Source: Weissella confusa | GTDB taxonomy: Bacteria > Bacillota > Bacilli > Lactobacillales > Lactobacillaceae | Direction of reading: 5' to 3' | Assembly: GCA_041871065.1 (NCBI GenBank) | Contig: CP168942.1 | Location: forward strand, 1-20,000 | Length of the DNA: 20,000 bases | Shown: positions 1-10,883 of the stretch, piece by piece | Position numbering within the stretch: the first letter of the stretch is position 1 | Layout: each line of letters starts with the position of its first letter | Program-made: the position numbers and the translations under genes | Notes under the pieces: model-generated | Databases searched by the model: none | Seen by the model: only the letters and a program-made list of their open reading frames with translations | What the model was told of the DNA's origin: nothing

Positions 1-1407
1 ATGGATCCTGTCCAACTTTGGAACGCCATTAAAGAAGAACTGCGTGCTACAATCGCACAAACTTTTTCCTATGCTAACTACGTTGAAACCTTAACGCCGG
101 TTGCAGTAGTGGAAAACGAGAACAACACGCTGACTTTACAACTTGCAACGAATCACAAGCAGGTTGCTGAAGAATGGCAAGATACCAACAGTTCTTATAA
201 TCAAGCATTCATTCAAGCAGCAATGATTGCGACTAACAAATTGAATGGCACACCAACATTTGTCATTCCATCTGTTACGTTCCTAAAGCCACAACCAACC
301 TCATTATTTGAGGAAACACCAACTGCGCCAGCTGCTGCACCGCAATCTAATGTTGAGATCTCAGCATCTGACTTCGTTACACAATCTATTTTGAATCCTG
401 AATTCCGATTCGAAACGTTTGTGTCTTCAGACGAGAACGGTGAAGCCTACGCTGTTGCGCAAGCCGTGGCCGACAATCCTGGTACACAATGGAATCCACT
501 TCTTATATATGGAGGAGTAGGTTTGGGGAAGACCCACTTGATGCAAGCCATTGGTAATAAAGTTTTGGAGCGCAATCCAAGTGCCAAGGTAAAGTTCATC
601 ACAACTGAGGACTTTATCAATGACTTCACGGATGCGTTGCGTCGTGGTGCGAATGCAACTGAAGCATTCAAACAAGAATACCGTTCAGCTGATCTTCTAT
701 TAGTAGACGATATTCAATTCTTAGCTGATAAGGACAAGATTCAGGAAGAGTTCTTCCACACGTTTAATGCGATTACGCGTGAGAATCACCAAATTGTTCT
801 AACATCTGATAAGTTGCCTAAGGAAATTCCTGGTCTTGAGATGCGTTTGGTTACACGCTTTGCTCAAGGTTATTCAGCAAACATTACGAAGCCTGATTTG
901 CCAACCCGTGTTGCGATCCTTCGTAATAAGGCTGAACAAGAAAACCTCAACATTCCAAATGATGTGATTGATGAAATCGCAGCGGCCGTTGATACGAATG
1001 TCCGTGATTTGGAAGGTGTTTTCAATCAAGTTGCTGGTAAGTTGCGCTTCGCAACAGCACCCGTCACGGTTGAAACGGCGCGTGATATTTTGGAGACCAT
1101 GAACTTCAAGCGTCAACGCGCGATTACGATTCCAATCATTCAAGAAACAGTGGCTAAGTTCTTTAATGTCACGGTTCAAGACTTGAATGGTAAGAAGCGT
1201 AATAAGGAAATTGTGGTGCCGCGTCAAATCGCGATGTACATTGCACGTGAATTGACCCAAGACTCATTGCCACAAATTGGCCGTGCTTTTGGTGGTAAAG
1301 ATCACACGACAGTTATGCACTCAACTGAAAAAATTGAGAATGCAATTGAAAATGATGCCGTGTTGGCTGGCCAAGTTCAACAAATTCGTGAAGAATTGAG
1401 CAATTAA
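1..1407 (+). CDS. dnaA: Chromosomal replication initiator protein DnaA
   Basis: AAA+ ATPase that binds DnaA boxes and opens the origin so that the replicative helicase can be loaded. The 468-residue protein has the usual four domains: an N-terminal interaction domain (about 1-90), a Pro/Ala-rich linker (about 97-120), the AAA+ core, and a C-terminal DNA-binding domain. Walker A is GGVGLGKTH at 171-179, Walker B is LLLVDDIQF at 232-240, and R286 in LVTRF fits the arginine finger. The DnaA signature IGRAFGGKDHTTVMH lies at 426-440. The length is slightly above that of B. subtilis DnaA. Base 1 is the ATG, so the promoter and ribosome binding site lie outside the window. The oriC spacer and dnaN follow directly, the standard Firmicute order. 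The identity is certain. Confidence 0.98.
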   Translation: MDPVQLWNAIKEELRATIAQTFSYANYVETLTPVAVVENENNTLTLQLATNHKQVAEEWQDTNSSYNQAFIQAAMIATNKLNGTPTFVIPSVTFLKPQPTSLFEETPTAPAAAPQSNVEISASDFVTQSILNPEFRFETFVSSDENGEAYAVAQAVADNPGTQWNPLLIYGGVGLGKTHLMQAIGNKVLERNPSAKVKFITTEDFINDFTDALRRGANATEAFKQEYRSADLLLVDDIQFLADKDKIQEEFFHTFNAITRENHQIVLTSDKLPKEIPGLEMRLVTRFAQGYSANITKPDLPTRVAILRNKAEQENLNIPNDVIDEIAAAVDTNVRDLEGVFNQVAGKLRFATAPVTVETARDILETMNFKRQRAITIPIIQETVAKFFNVTVQDLNGKKRNKEIVVPRQIAMYIARELTQDSLPQIGRAFGGKDHTTVMHSTEKIENAIENDAVLAGQVQQIREELSN

Positions 1408-1620
1408 CATCAATACCTATTGTGAATAATTCACGAAGTGTCGAAAAGTTTTCCACAGGTTTGTATACATAGACCAATCCTTGGTGTAATGGTCTAGTTT
1501 GACCTTTTCCACAGTATGCACACCCCTTATTATTATTATTATCTTTTTGTTTATAAATAAATCAGTCATTAAGGCGACGCATGCGCAGCATGCCGAGCAA
1601 AAAAGCTTGAGGAGATTATC
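1408..1620. other. oriC region between dnaA and dnaN
   Basis: A non-coding spacer of 213 bp that looks like the unwinding part of the origin. DnaA boxes (consensus TTATNCACA; TTTTCCACA is also common in low-GC Gram-positives) are TTATTCACA on the minus strand at 1421-1429, TTTTCCACA at 1449-1457, TTTTCCACA at 1505-1513 and GTATGCACA at 1514-1522 (one mismatch). The last two are back to back and followed by CCCC and an AT-rich tract to about 1563, the likely duplex unwinding element. A 7-bp inverted repeat (1470-1476 / 1490-1496) and two GCATGC copies (1579-1584, 1588-1593) are also present. I found no convincing dnaN promoter. More DnaA boxes probably lie upstream of dnaA, outside the window. 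Confidence 0.9.
1505..1543 (+). other. Basal unwinding element: DnaA boxes, C cluster and DnaA-trios
   Basis: Two adjacent DnaA boxes (1505-1513 and 1514-1522) run into CCCC (1523-1526) and then five uninterrupted TTA triplets (1527-1541) followed by TC. Read 3' to 5', the complementary strand gives repeated AAT, which fits the published DnaA-trio consensus 3'-[G/A]A[T/A]-5' that guides DnaA onto single-stranded DNA in B. subtilis. The order box, GC-rich cluster, trios is the same as in B. subtilis. Confidence 0.8.
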
Positions 1621-2751
1621 ATGCAATTTACAATTAATCGAGCTGTTTTCATCAAGGCTATGAATAACGTTAGCCGTGCTATTTCATCTCGTACATCAAT
1701 GCCAATCCTAACGGGTGTTAAGTTGGTTCTCGATAACAACGGTTTGACGTTGACTGGATCAGATACGGATATCTCAATTGAAACTTTGATTCCAGTTACA
1801 GATGATCAAGCATCACTAACAATCCAAGAACCAGGTGCATTGGTTTTGCCAGCTGCCTTCTTCTCAAATATCGTTAAGCGTTTGCCAGGTGAGACATTTA
1901 CGTTGTCAAACACAACTGGATTCCAAGCAAAGATTACGTCAGAGAATTCAGAGTTTGATATTAATGGTCAAGATGCGAATAACTACCCACACTTGCCGGA
2001 AATTGAAGTTCGCAACAATTTGACTTTGCCATCAGAAACGTTGAACGAAGTTATTGGGCAAACAGTTATCGCTGTATCAAAGCAACTAAGCCAACCAATC
2101 TTGACTGGTGTGCACTTTATTTTGGCAGGCGGAAATTTGACGGCTGTTGCAACTGATCGTCACCGTTTGGCACAACGTACTGTCGCTTTGAACGAATCAG
2201 ATGTTGATGCTGATATCATCGTGCCAGGTCCTTCATTGAACCAATTGCAAGCAATGCTTGATGAAGTAGAAACGGTTGATGTCCGCGTGGCTGAAAACCA
2301 AGTTATTTTCCAATTGGGAGCTAACACAACGTTCTACTCACGTTTGTTGGAAGGTAACTACCCAGATGCTTCACGGTTGATTCCAACTGAGAAGCGTACG
2401 ACTTTGACGATCAACGCACGTGACTTGTTGCAAACAATCGAACGTGCCGCTTTGTTGAGTCACGAAGGTCGCTCAAACGTCATCCAATTTACGGTTAGTG
2501 ATGAGAAGTCATTGATTTCTTCTAACTCACCTGAAGTTGGTCGCGTTGAAGAGCAAATCTTTGCTGCCGAAACTGCCGGTGATGAATTGACGATTTCATT
2601 CAACCCTGACTACATGCGCGAAGCATTGAAGTCATTTGGGGATGAACAAATTCAAATTGGCTTTAAGACAGCCTTGGATCCATTTACATTGGTTCCAACT
2701 AACAATGAAACAAACTTCATTCAACTAATTACGCCAGTTCGTACTTACTAA
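1621..2751 (+). CDS. dnaN: DNA polymerase III subunit beta (sliding clamp)
   Basis: Ring-forming processivity factor that tethers the replicative polymerase, and other repair and replication proteins, to DNA. The 376-residue protein has the normal length for three topologically similar domains of about 125 residues each. Recognisable conserved stretches are ATDRHRLAQR in domain II, LLEGNYPD near the start of domain III and the C-terminal LITPVRTY, which contributes to the partner-binding pocket. The start ATG is supported by GAGGAG at 1609-1614, six bases upstream. It sits 213 bp after dnaA across oriC and ends in a strong terminator, so it is transcriptionally separated from yaaA-recF-gyrBA. 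No anomalies were seen. Confidence 0.98.
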   Translation: MQFTINRAVFIKAMNNVSRAISSRTSMPILTGVKLVLDNNGLTLTGSDTDISIETLIPVTDDQASLTIQEPGALVLPAAFFSNIVKRLPGETFTLSNTTGFQAKITSENSEFDINGQDANNYPHLPEIEVRNNLTLPSETLNEVIGQTVIAVSKQLSQPILTGVHFILAGGNLTAVATDRHRLAQRTVALNESDVDADIIVPGPSLNQLQAMLDEVETVDVRVAENQVIFQLGANTTFYSRLLEGNYPDASRLIPTEKRTTLTINARDLLQTIERAALLSHEGRSNVIQFTVSDEKSLISSNSPEVGRVEEQIFAAETAGDELTISFNPDYMREALKSFGDEQIQIGFKTALDPFTLVPTNNETNFIQLITPVRTY

Positions 2752-2759
2752 AATGATTT

Positions 2760-2815
2760 AAAAAGCCGAAAATCGCCGTTTAACGAAAAAACAGCGATTT
2801 TCGGCTTTTTTGTTT
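2760..2815 (+). terminator. Rho-independent terminator after dnaN
   Basis: A perfect 16-bp stem (2761-2776 with 2794-2809), plus one A-T pair outside it, a 17-nt loop and a run of six T. It begins 9 bases after the dnaN stop codon. The A-rich 5' side means it could also act on the opposite strand. Confidence 0.93.
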
Positions 2816-2861
2816 GATTTTATCTTCAACCGCTCAGACGCCCTCTGAAGCCGGAATTACA

Positions 2862-2890
2862 TTGAATAATGCTAGAAAATAGCGTATAAT
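2862..2890 (+). promoter_or_regulatory. Sigma-A promoter of the yaaA-recF-gyrB-gyrA operon
   Basis: TTGAAT at 2862-2867, a 17-bp spacer and a perfect TATAAT at 2885-2890. It lies about 50 bp upstream of yaaA and directly after the dnaN terminator, so it probably drives the whole operon. Transcription would start near 2896-2898. Confidence 0.85.
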
Positions 2891-2916
2891 AGATTTACTT
2901 ATGGAGACATTTCTCA

Positions 2917-2940
2917 GCTGAATTTTTTCAGCAGAAAGGA
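2917..2940 (+). promoter_or_regulatory. 5'-UTR hairpin abutting the yaaA Shine-Dalgarno
   Basis: GCTGAA (2917-2922), loop TTTT and TTCAGC (2927-2932) form a perfect 6-bp hairpin that ends one base before the Shine-Dalgarno AGAAAGGA (2933-2940). That Shine-Dalgarno pairs with eight bases of the 16S 3' end visible in this window. A stem this close could modulate ribosome access, which is inference. Confidence 0.55.
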
Positions 2941-2942
2941 CA

Positions 2943-3181
2943 ATGCAATTGGCTACTGAAGTGCATATTCAAACGCCCTTTATTACACTAGGGCAACTAT
3001 TGAAGGAAGAAAGCATTATCTCAACGGGTGGACAAGCTAAGTGGTACCTACGTGAGAACACGGTGCTTGTTAATCAAGAGCCTGATGATCGTCGCGGTCG
3101 CAAGTTGTACCCTGGCGATATCGTGGCGGTGCCATCTGGTGAGCGCTTTGTGATTAACGGGATGGGTGCTGAAGCAGACTA

Positions 3182-3182
<1 letters not shown>
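2943..3182 (+). CDS. yaaA: S4-domain RNA-binding protein YaaA
   Basis: Small S4-like protein conserved between dnaN and recF in Firmicutes (YaaA/RlbA in B. subtilis). The family is linked to RNA or ribosome binding, but its exact role here is not known. The 79 residues carry the S4 pattern: [21 protein letters not shown], then [21 protein letters not shown], which is the RNA-binding loop and turn. The ATG at 2943 is only 2 bases after AGAAAGGA (2933-2940). A TTG at 2949, 8 bases after the same site, has normal spacing and would give a 77-residue product closer to the usual N-terminus, so the start is uncertain. The stop codon overlaps the recF ATG by one base, which implies translational coupling. 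Confidence 0.92.
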
Positions 3183-6294
<3,112 letters not shown>

Positions 6295-6337
6295 TGTTGT
6301 GTTAGCCACAGCATTGAACAACTAGAAAGGAACAAAA

Positions 6338-8935
6338 ATGGCTGAAGAAGAACAAAATAACAGCCGCATTAAGCCCGCCAAGCTTGGCGAGCAAATGCGA
6401 ACGTCATTCTTGGACTACGCGATGTCAGTTATCGTGGCTCGTGCTTTGCCTGACGTCCGTGATGGATTGAAGCCGGTTCACCGTCGTATCTTGTACGGAA
6501 TGAACGAATTGGGTGTGACGCCTGATAAGCAACACAAGAAGTCTGCCCGTATCGTCGGTGACGTTATGGGTAAGTATCACCCCCACGGTGACTCTGCTAT
6601 TTACGAATCAATGGTTCGTATGGCACAAGATTTTAGTTACCGTTACATGCTAGTTGATGGTCACGGAAACTTCGGTTCTGTCGATGGTGACCCAGCTGCC
6701 GCCATGCGTTACACCGAAGCACGTTTGAGCAAGATTGCGACAGAAATGCTTCGTGATATCAACAAGGATACGATTGATTTTGCTGATAACTACGATGGTA
6801 CGGATCGTGAGCCGGTTGTATTGCCAGCTCGTTTCCCTAACTTGCTAGTTAACGGTGCAAATGGAATCGCCGTTGGTATGGCAACAAACATTCCGCCTCA
6901 CAATTTGGGTGAAGTGATTTCTGCTATCCACATGTTGATGAATAACCCTGATGTGACAACCGCTGAGTTGATGGAAGCCGTCCCAGGACCTGACTTCCCA
7001 ACTGGTGCGATTGTGATGGGAAAGTCTGGTATTCGTAAGGCGTACGAGACTGGTAAGGGTGTCGTAACGGTTCGTGCGAAGGTTGAAATCGAAACAGAAA
7101 AGTCTGGTAAGGAACGCATCATCGTGACTGAGTTGCCATACATGGTTAACAAGGCAAAGTTGATTGAGCGAATTGCTGAACTTGGACGTGAGAAGCGCAT
7201 CGAAGGAATCACTGCTGTTAACGATGAATCTGACCAAACAGGTTACCGTATTGCAATCGATATCCGTCGTGACGTTTCAGCCTCAGTTGTTTTGAACAAC
7301 TTGTACAAGAACACGTTGATGCAAACTGGTTTCAGCTTTAACATGCTGGCCGTTCAAGATGGTCGTCCAAAGTTGTTGGGCTTGAAGGCAATGTTGGTTG
7401 CTTATCTTGAGCACCAACAAATCGTGGTTCGTCGTCGTACGGAATTCGAATTGCGTAAGGCTGAAGCACGTGCGCACATCTTGGAAGGTTTGCGTATTGC
7501 GTTGGATCACATCGATGCCATTATCAGCATTATTCGTGGTTCAGAGACGTCAGAAATCGCGAAGAATCGTTTGATGTCTGATTACTCATTGTCAGATAAG
7601 CAAGCGCAAGCCATCTTGGACATGCGTTTGGTCCGTTTGACAGGTTTGGAACGTGGCAAGATTGAAGAAGAGTATCAAGGCTTGATGACAGCAATTGCTG
7701 ACTACAAGGATATCTTGGCTAAGCCTGAGCGAATCGACGAAATCATTTACACTGAGTTGCTTGAAATTCAAGAAAAGTACGGTGATGAGCGTCGTACGGA
7801 ATTGCAAATCGGTGACGTGACAAGCATTGAAGATGAAGATTTGATTGAAGAAGAAGACATTATCGTGTCATTGACGAGTGGTGGTTACATCAAGCGTATG
7901 GCACAAACTGAATTCCGTGCCCAAAACCGTGGTGGTCGTGGTGTCCAAGGAATGGGTGTTAATGATGATGACTTTATCGATCAATTGATTGGTACATCAA
8001 CGCACGATACGTTGTTGTTCTTCACGAACGCCGGTAAGGTCTACAAGATGAAGGGATACGAAATCCCTGAGTACGGTCGTTCAGCTAAGGGTATTCCAGT
8101 TGTTAACTTGCTTGGAATCGAAGCGGGCGAGAGTGTTCAAACAGTCATCAACGTGCGTGGGGATGCTGCTGAAAGCAAGGATTACTTGTTCTTCACGACG
8201 CGTCTTGGACGTGTTAAGAAGACACCAGTATCTGACTTCGGTAACATTCGTGCCCACGGTTTGAAGGCGATTACGTTGAATGACGATGATGAATTGATTA
8301 ACGTTATGATTACTGATGGTACTGAGAACTTGTTGATTGGTACGCATGGTGGTTATGCTGTTTCATTCAATGCGGAAGCCGTTCGTTCAATGGGACGTTC
8401 AGCTGCCGGTGTCCGTGGTATTACATTGCGTGACGATGACTTTGTTATCGGTGCTGAAGTCTTGAAGGACGAAGGCCACGTTTTGGTTATCACTGAAAAG
8501 GGATACGGAAAGCAAACGCCAGTCTCAGAATACCCAATCAAGGGTCGTGGTGGTAAGGGTATCAAGACAGCCCAAATCACTGAAAAGAACGGACCTTTGG
8601 CAGGTTTGGCGGTTGTTGACGGATCAGAAGACATCATGTTGACGACTAACAAGGGTGTCATGATTCGATTCACGGTTGATTCAGTTTCTGAAACTGGTCG
8701 TGCAACCCAAGGTGTGCGCGTAATCCGTTTGGATGATGACGCTGTGGTAGCAACCTTTGCTAAGGTTGAACACGAAGATGAGTCAGAAGAGGTGACGCAA
8801 GATGGTGCAGCAACTGCACCGGTTGCTGACCAAGCTGGCACTGATTTGCCTGATGCACCAGCAGCTGGTGAACAACCAGCTGAAGTAGCCGAGCTACTTG
8901 CACGTGCTGAAGACGATTCAGATTCACAAGAGTAA
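6338..8935 (+). CDS. gyrA: DNA gyrase subunit A
   Basis: Breakage-reunion subunit of DNA gyrase. The 865-residue protein has the winged-helix and tower regions with catalytic Tyr125 in AAMRYTE, then six-bladed C-terminal DNA-wrapping repeats. The GyrA box appears as QNRGGRG at 529-535, a variant of QRRGGKG. The quinolone-determining region [11 protein letters not shown] has Ser86 and Glu90, the residues expected in quinolone-sensitive Gram-positives. The last 56 residues (810-865) form an acidic Ala/Pro-rich tail with a single Arg and no Lys, which looks disordered and is the least conserved part. AGAAAGGA at 6324-6331 supports the start. It is the last gene of the operon and is followed by a terminator. 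Confidence 0.98.
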   Translation: MAEEEQNNSRIKPAKLGEQMRTSFLDYAMSVIVARALPDVRDGLKPVHRRILYGMNELGVTPDKQHKKSARIVGDVMGKYHPHGDSAIYESMVRMAQDFSYRYMLVDGHGNFGSVDGDPAAAMRYTEARLSKIATEMLRDINKDTIDFADNYDGTDREPVVLPARFPNLLVNGANGIAVGMATNIPPHNLGEVISAIHMLMNNPDVTTAELMEAVPGPDFPTGAIVMGKSGIRKAYETGKGVVTVRAKVEIETEKSGKERIIVTELPYMVNKAKLIERIAELGREKRIEGITAVNDESDQTGYRIAIDIRRDVSASVVLNNLYKNTLMQTGFSFNMLAVQDGRPKLLGLKAMLVAYLEHQQIVVRRRTEFELRKAEARAHILEGLRIALDHIDAIISIIRGSETSEIAKNRLMSDYSLSDKQAQAILDMRLVRLTGLERGKIEEEYQGLMTAIADYKDILAKPERIDEIIYTELLEIQEKYGDERRTELQIGDVTSIEDEDLIEEEDIIVSLTSGGYIKRMAQTEFRAQNRGGRGVQGMGVNDDDFIDQLIGTSTHDTLLFFTNAGKVYKMKGYEIPEYGRSAKGIPVVNLLGIEAGESVQTVINVRGDAAESKDYLFFTTRLGRVKKTPVSDFGNIRAHGLKAITLNDDDELINVMITDGTENLLIGTHGGYAVSFNAEAVRSMGRSAAGVRGITLRDDDFVIGAEVLKDEGHVLVITEKGYGKQTPVSEYPIKGRGGKGIKTAQITEKNGPLAGLAVVDGSEDIMLTTNKGVMIRFTVDSVSETGRATQGVRVIRLDDDAVVATFAKVEHEDESEEVTQDGAATAPVADQAGTDLPDAPAAGEQPAEVAELLARAEDDSDSQE

Positions 8936-8939
8936 AAAT

Positions 8940-8979
8940 AAAGAGACATCATACAACGTCATGTGTGATGTCTCTTTTT
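8940..8979 (+). terminator. Rho-independent terminator after gyrA
   Basis: An approximately 16-bp stem from 8940/8977 to 8955/8962 with one T·G wobble, a 6-nt loop and a T tract at 8975-8979. It starts four bases after the gyrA stop and ends the yaaA-recF-gyrBA operon. Confidence 0.92.
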
Positions 8980-9185
8980 GTATATATGCATGTGTCTACT
9001 ATTTAGGAATTGTTATTTTTGATTTATAGTTATCGGCTATTATTTAGAAGATTTATATAATAAAATAGTAATTATTAATAATGAAATTGTATGATGTTGA
9101 CGTGTAGTTACAATTCGAATGTATCATCTGCGGGACAAAGAAGTTTGCATAATATCACACCTACATTATGTATAGGAGTATACTT
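8980..9185. other. AT-rich intergenic region upstream of the Rgg-like regulator
   Basis: About 200 bp of very AT-rich sequence, especially 8990-9090, with no sustained ORF. A possible weak promoter is TTGACG (9097-9102) with TATCAT (9122-9127), but the spacer is 19 bp, so this is tentative. TTGTATGATGT (9087-9097) is an exact inverted copy of 8946-8956 in the preceding terminator. The 3' part carries the Shine-Dalgarno AGGAG (9174-9178) of the small leader ORF. Confidence 0.5.
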
Positions 9186-9221
9186 ATGGGTGGTTATATG
9201 AGAAAAGTTAACGATAAGTAA
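9186..9221 (+). CDS. Putative 11-residue leader ORF
   Basis: ATG at 9186 encodes MGGYMRKVNDK and stops at TAA 9219-9221. It has a good Shine-Dalgarno, AGGAG at 9174-9178, seven bases upstream, which is better than that of the gene that follows. Its stop codon directly precedes the GAGG (9222-9225) serving the HTH regulator at 9231, an arrangement typical of translational coupling or an upstream regulatory ORF. The peptide is charged at its C-terminal end and has no signal peptide or hydrophobic pheromone-like stretch. No homology can be claimed. Expression is inferred from the ribosome binding site alone. Confidence 0.4.
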   Translation: MGGYMRKVNDK

Positions 9222-9230
9222 GAGGTTTAT

Positions 9231-10202
9231 ATGGGTAAGAATCGAGTGCCGGTGGATGCAATTCGTGACGCGATGATTTATTTCATCAAGGAACGAAACA
9301 TTTCAGTTCCGGTTGTTTTGAAGACGGTTGATATTTCACGCTCACGTTTGTACGACTACTTGCAAGGTAATGGAAAAGTCAGTGCAACAACGTTGGTGAA
9401 TTTGTTGATGACGATTGGTGTGTCATTTGATGAATTGATGCTCCACATCTATATGAATAATCCTGAATTGTTGGATCCAGCAATTAAGGAACTTGGTTTG
9501 GACGCACACTCTGTTACGATGACACCAACGGAAGACACGGTTTATCGTACGCTTTCAATGTATGACGAAACACGTGACGTACGTTTGTTGGTTAACTTAG
9601 TACGTGCGATCAACTCACAAGTGGTTGATGAAGTTGAAAAGTATCGCTTGATTGAAATGGTTCGTCCAACAATCGTTAAGTTGCTCTCATCACGTGAGTT
9701 CTATACGGCAAATGATATGTTGATGTTTGCAAACATCATTCGCCACGAACCATACAACGCAGCAAAGCTTGTCGTAAAGCAAATGTCTGATCAAGCACGT
9801 CGTATGGCTAGTCTTGAAGGATATGGTTTGATGGAGTTGGATAACTTCTCTTCAGCTGAAGTCCGCAACGTGGCTTTGCTACACTTCCAATTGTTGATTA
9901 TGGCATTGGAAAATAAGGATGATGAAACGGTGCGCAACACATTGATGTTTGTGCGCGAATACCGCTTGCCAGCTTTGAGTACATACTTTGGCTTCGTTAA
10001 GAAGATGGCGCAAGTTGTTGAATTGTCATTGGCTGATGACGATGAAGCTGCTGAGGCGTTGTGGAATCAAGCAACTGAATCAGCAAAGTTCTTGGTTGAT
10101 GAACGCTTCTGGCCAATCTATTCATTCATTGCCCGTCGCTCATACAGCGAATTTTCAATTCCTGTGTTGTCATACCGTCAACACATCAATGAAGGTAAAT
10201 AA
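9231..10202 (+). CDS. Rgg-like HTH transcriptional regulator
   Basis: Probable transcription factor of 323 residues. The N-terminal 72 residues form an XRE-type helix-turn-helix domain, with VLKTVDISRSRLYDYLQGNG as the likely recognition region and TLVNLLMTIGVSFDELM as the last helices. The remainder (about 93-320) is predicted all-helical, has no enzymatic motif and resembles the TPR-like peptide-sensing domain of Rgg/GadR/MutR regulators. I infer this from architecture and length (Rgg proteins are about 280-300 residues) rather than from a diagnostic motif. The ATG follows a modest GAGG (9222-9225) and a short leader ORF. No short hydrophobic peptide gene or obvious target operon is next to it. 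The regulon and any ligand are unknown. Confidence 0.75.
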   Translation: MGKNRVPVDAIRDAMIYFIKERNISVPVVLKTVDISRSRLYDYLQGNGKVSATTLVNLLMTIGVSFDELMLHIYMNNPELLDPAIKELGLDAHSVTMTPTEDTVYRTLSMYDETRDVRLLVNLVRAINSQVVDEVEKYRLIEMVRPTIVKLLSSREFYTANDMLMFANIIRHEPYNAAKLVVKQMSDQARRMASLEGYGLMELDNFSSAEVRNVALLHFQLLIMALENKDDETVRNTLMFVREYRLPALSTYFGFVKKMAQVVELSLADDDEAAEALWNQATESAKFLVDERFWPIYSFIARRSYSEFSIPVLSYRQHINEGK

Positions 10203-10212
10203 TTAGATATGA

Positions 10213-10250
10213 AAAAGCACCGCAACGATTAATTTCGTTGCGGTGCTTTT
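10213..10250. terminator. Bidirectional terminator between the HTH regulator and the GNAT gene
   Basis: A perfect 16-bp stem (10213-10228 with 10235-10250) around the loop TTAATT, with A and T tracts at the two ends. It lies between two converging genes, 8 bases from the end of the GNAT gene, so it probably serves both strands. Confidence 0.92.
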
Positions 10251-10257
10251 GTCTGCT

Positions 10258-10704
10258 TTATGAAAGTTTTAGAACCATGTTGCGGTGCTCAATGCCAGCA
10301 TCTAGGAAAATATCGCCTTCAGCCTCGAAACCGAGCTTTTCGTAGAAACCAAGCGCTGAAACCTGGGCACCCAAATCAAGGGTGTGAACACCAGCTTCTT
10401 TGGCATCCGCGATAATTTCTTGCATAATTATCGCAGCGTAACCGTGACCGCGGGCATCAGATAGGGTCGCGACACGTTGAATGTGCCAGTTAGAACCATC
10501 TTGGTTCACTAAGACACGTGCTGTGGTTACTGCGTGACTTTCGGTAAAGCCGACGTAGTGGGTTGTAGAATCATCTAAGTCGTCAATCTCTAGTTCGAGC
10601 GGTACACCTTGCTCGCCGACGAAAACGGTTTGACGGATAGCAAGCGCTTCGCGGCTAAGTGCACCAGCACCGTATTCTTTACTTACAATGAGTTCATTTG
10701 ACAT
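10258..10704 (-). CDS. GNAT family N-acetyltransferase
   Basis: A 148-residue acetyl-CoA-dependent acetyltransferase of unknown substrate. The N-terminal IRQTVFVGEQGVPLELEIDD is typical of the ElaA/YjcF-type GNAT subgroup. Motif A reads RVATLSDARGHGYAAIIMQ, with the R-G-x-G-x-A pyrophosphate-binding turn. The C-terminal GFYEKLGFEAEGDIFLDAGIEH is the usual final strand and helix, where Tyr is often the general acid. Its Shine-Dalgarno on the minus strand, GAGGTGATC (10710-10718), matches nine bases of the 16S 3' end. It is the only minus-strand gene in the window. It diverges from ltaS and converges on the HTH regulator, so it is probably monocistronic. Confidence 0.9.
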   Translation of the reverse strand: MSNELIVSKEYGAGALSREALAIRQTVFVGEQGVPLELEIDDLDDSTTHYVGFTESHAVTTARVLVNQDGSNWHIQRVATLSDARGHGYAAIIMQEIIADAKEAGVHTLDLGAQVSALGFYEKLGFEAEGDIFLDAGIEHRNMVLKLS

Positions 10705-10883
10705 GGACTGATCACCTCTGGGTAAATTCGTGCAACAATACTCAAACTATTTTAGCGCAAATTACGTTAAACAGAAGACTATAAGGTATGAACTTAAAAA
10801 TTACGCTATAATAGGGCAGATACAGTCTAAATTTGGCTGATTGAAACTTAAAATCTAACGATAAAAAGAAAAGAGTGAAGTAT
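10705..10883. promoter_or_regulatory. Divergent promoter region between the GNAT gene and ltaS
   Basis: For ltaS there is a perfect -10 TATAAT at 10807-10812, but no good -35 about 17 bp upstream (AGGTAT). For the GNAT gene the minus strand has TAAAAT (10749-10754) with a poor -35. Both genes may therefore need an activator or have modest promoters. No operator-like dyad stands out. Confidence 0.45.

Noticed and set aside
1527..1541. TTA x5 as a microsatellite or CRISPR-like repeat
   Set aside because: It has no spacers, and its place after two DnaA boxes and a C cluster is explained by DnaA-trios.
1417..1626. 69-codon minus-strand ORF across oriC
   Set aside because: It covers DnaA boxes, the TTA repeats and the dnaN start, has low-complexity content and lacks a ribosome binding site.
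8353..8952. 199-codon minus-strand ORF opposite the 3' end of gyrA
   Set aside because: Its Ser/Ala-rich composition mirrors the gyrA codons, and it starts inside the gyrA terminator.
10875..10883. GTG start extending ltaS by three codons
   Set aside because: No ribosome binding site lies at a suitable distance, while ATG 10884 follows AAGAG with normal spacing.
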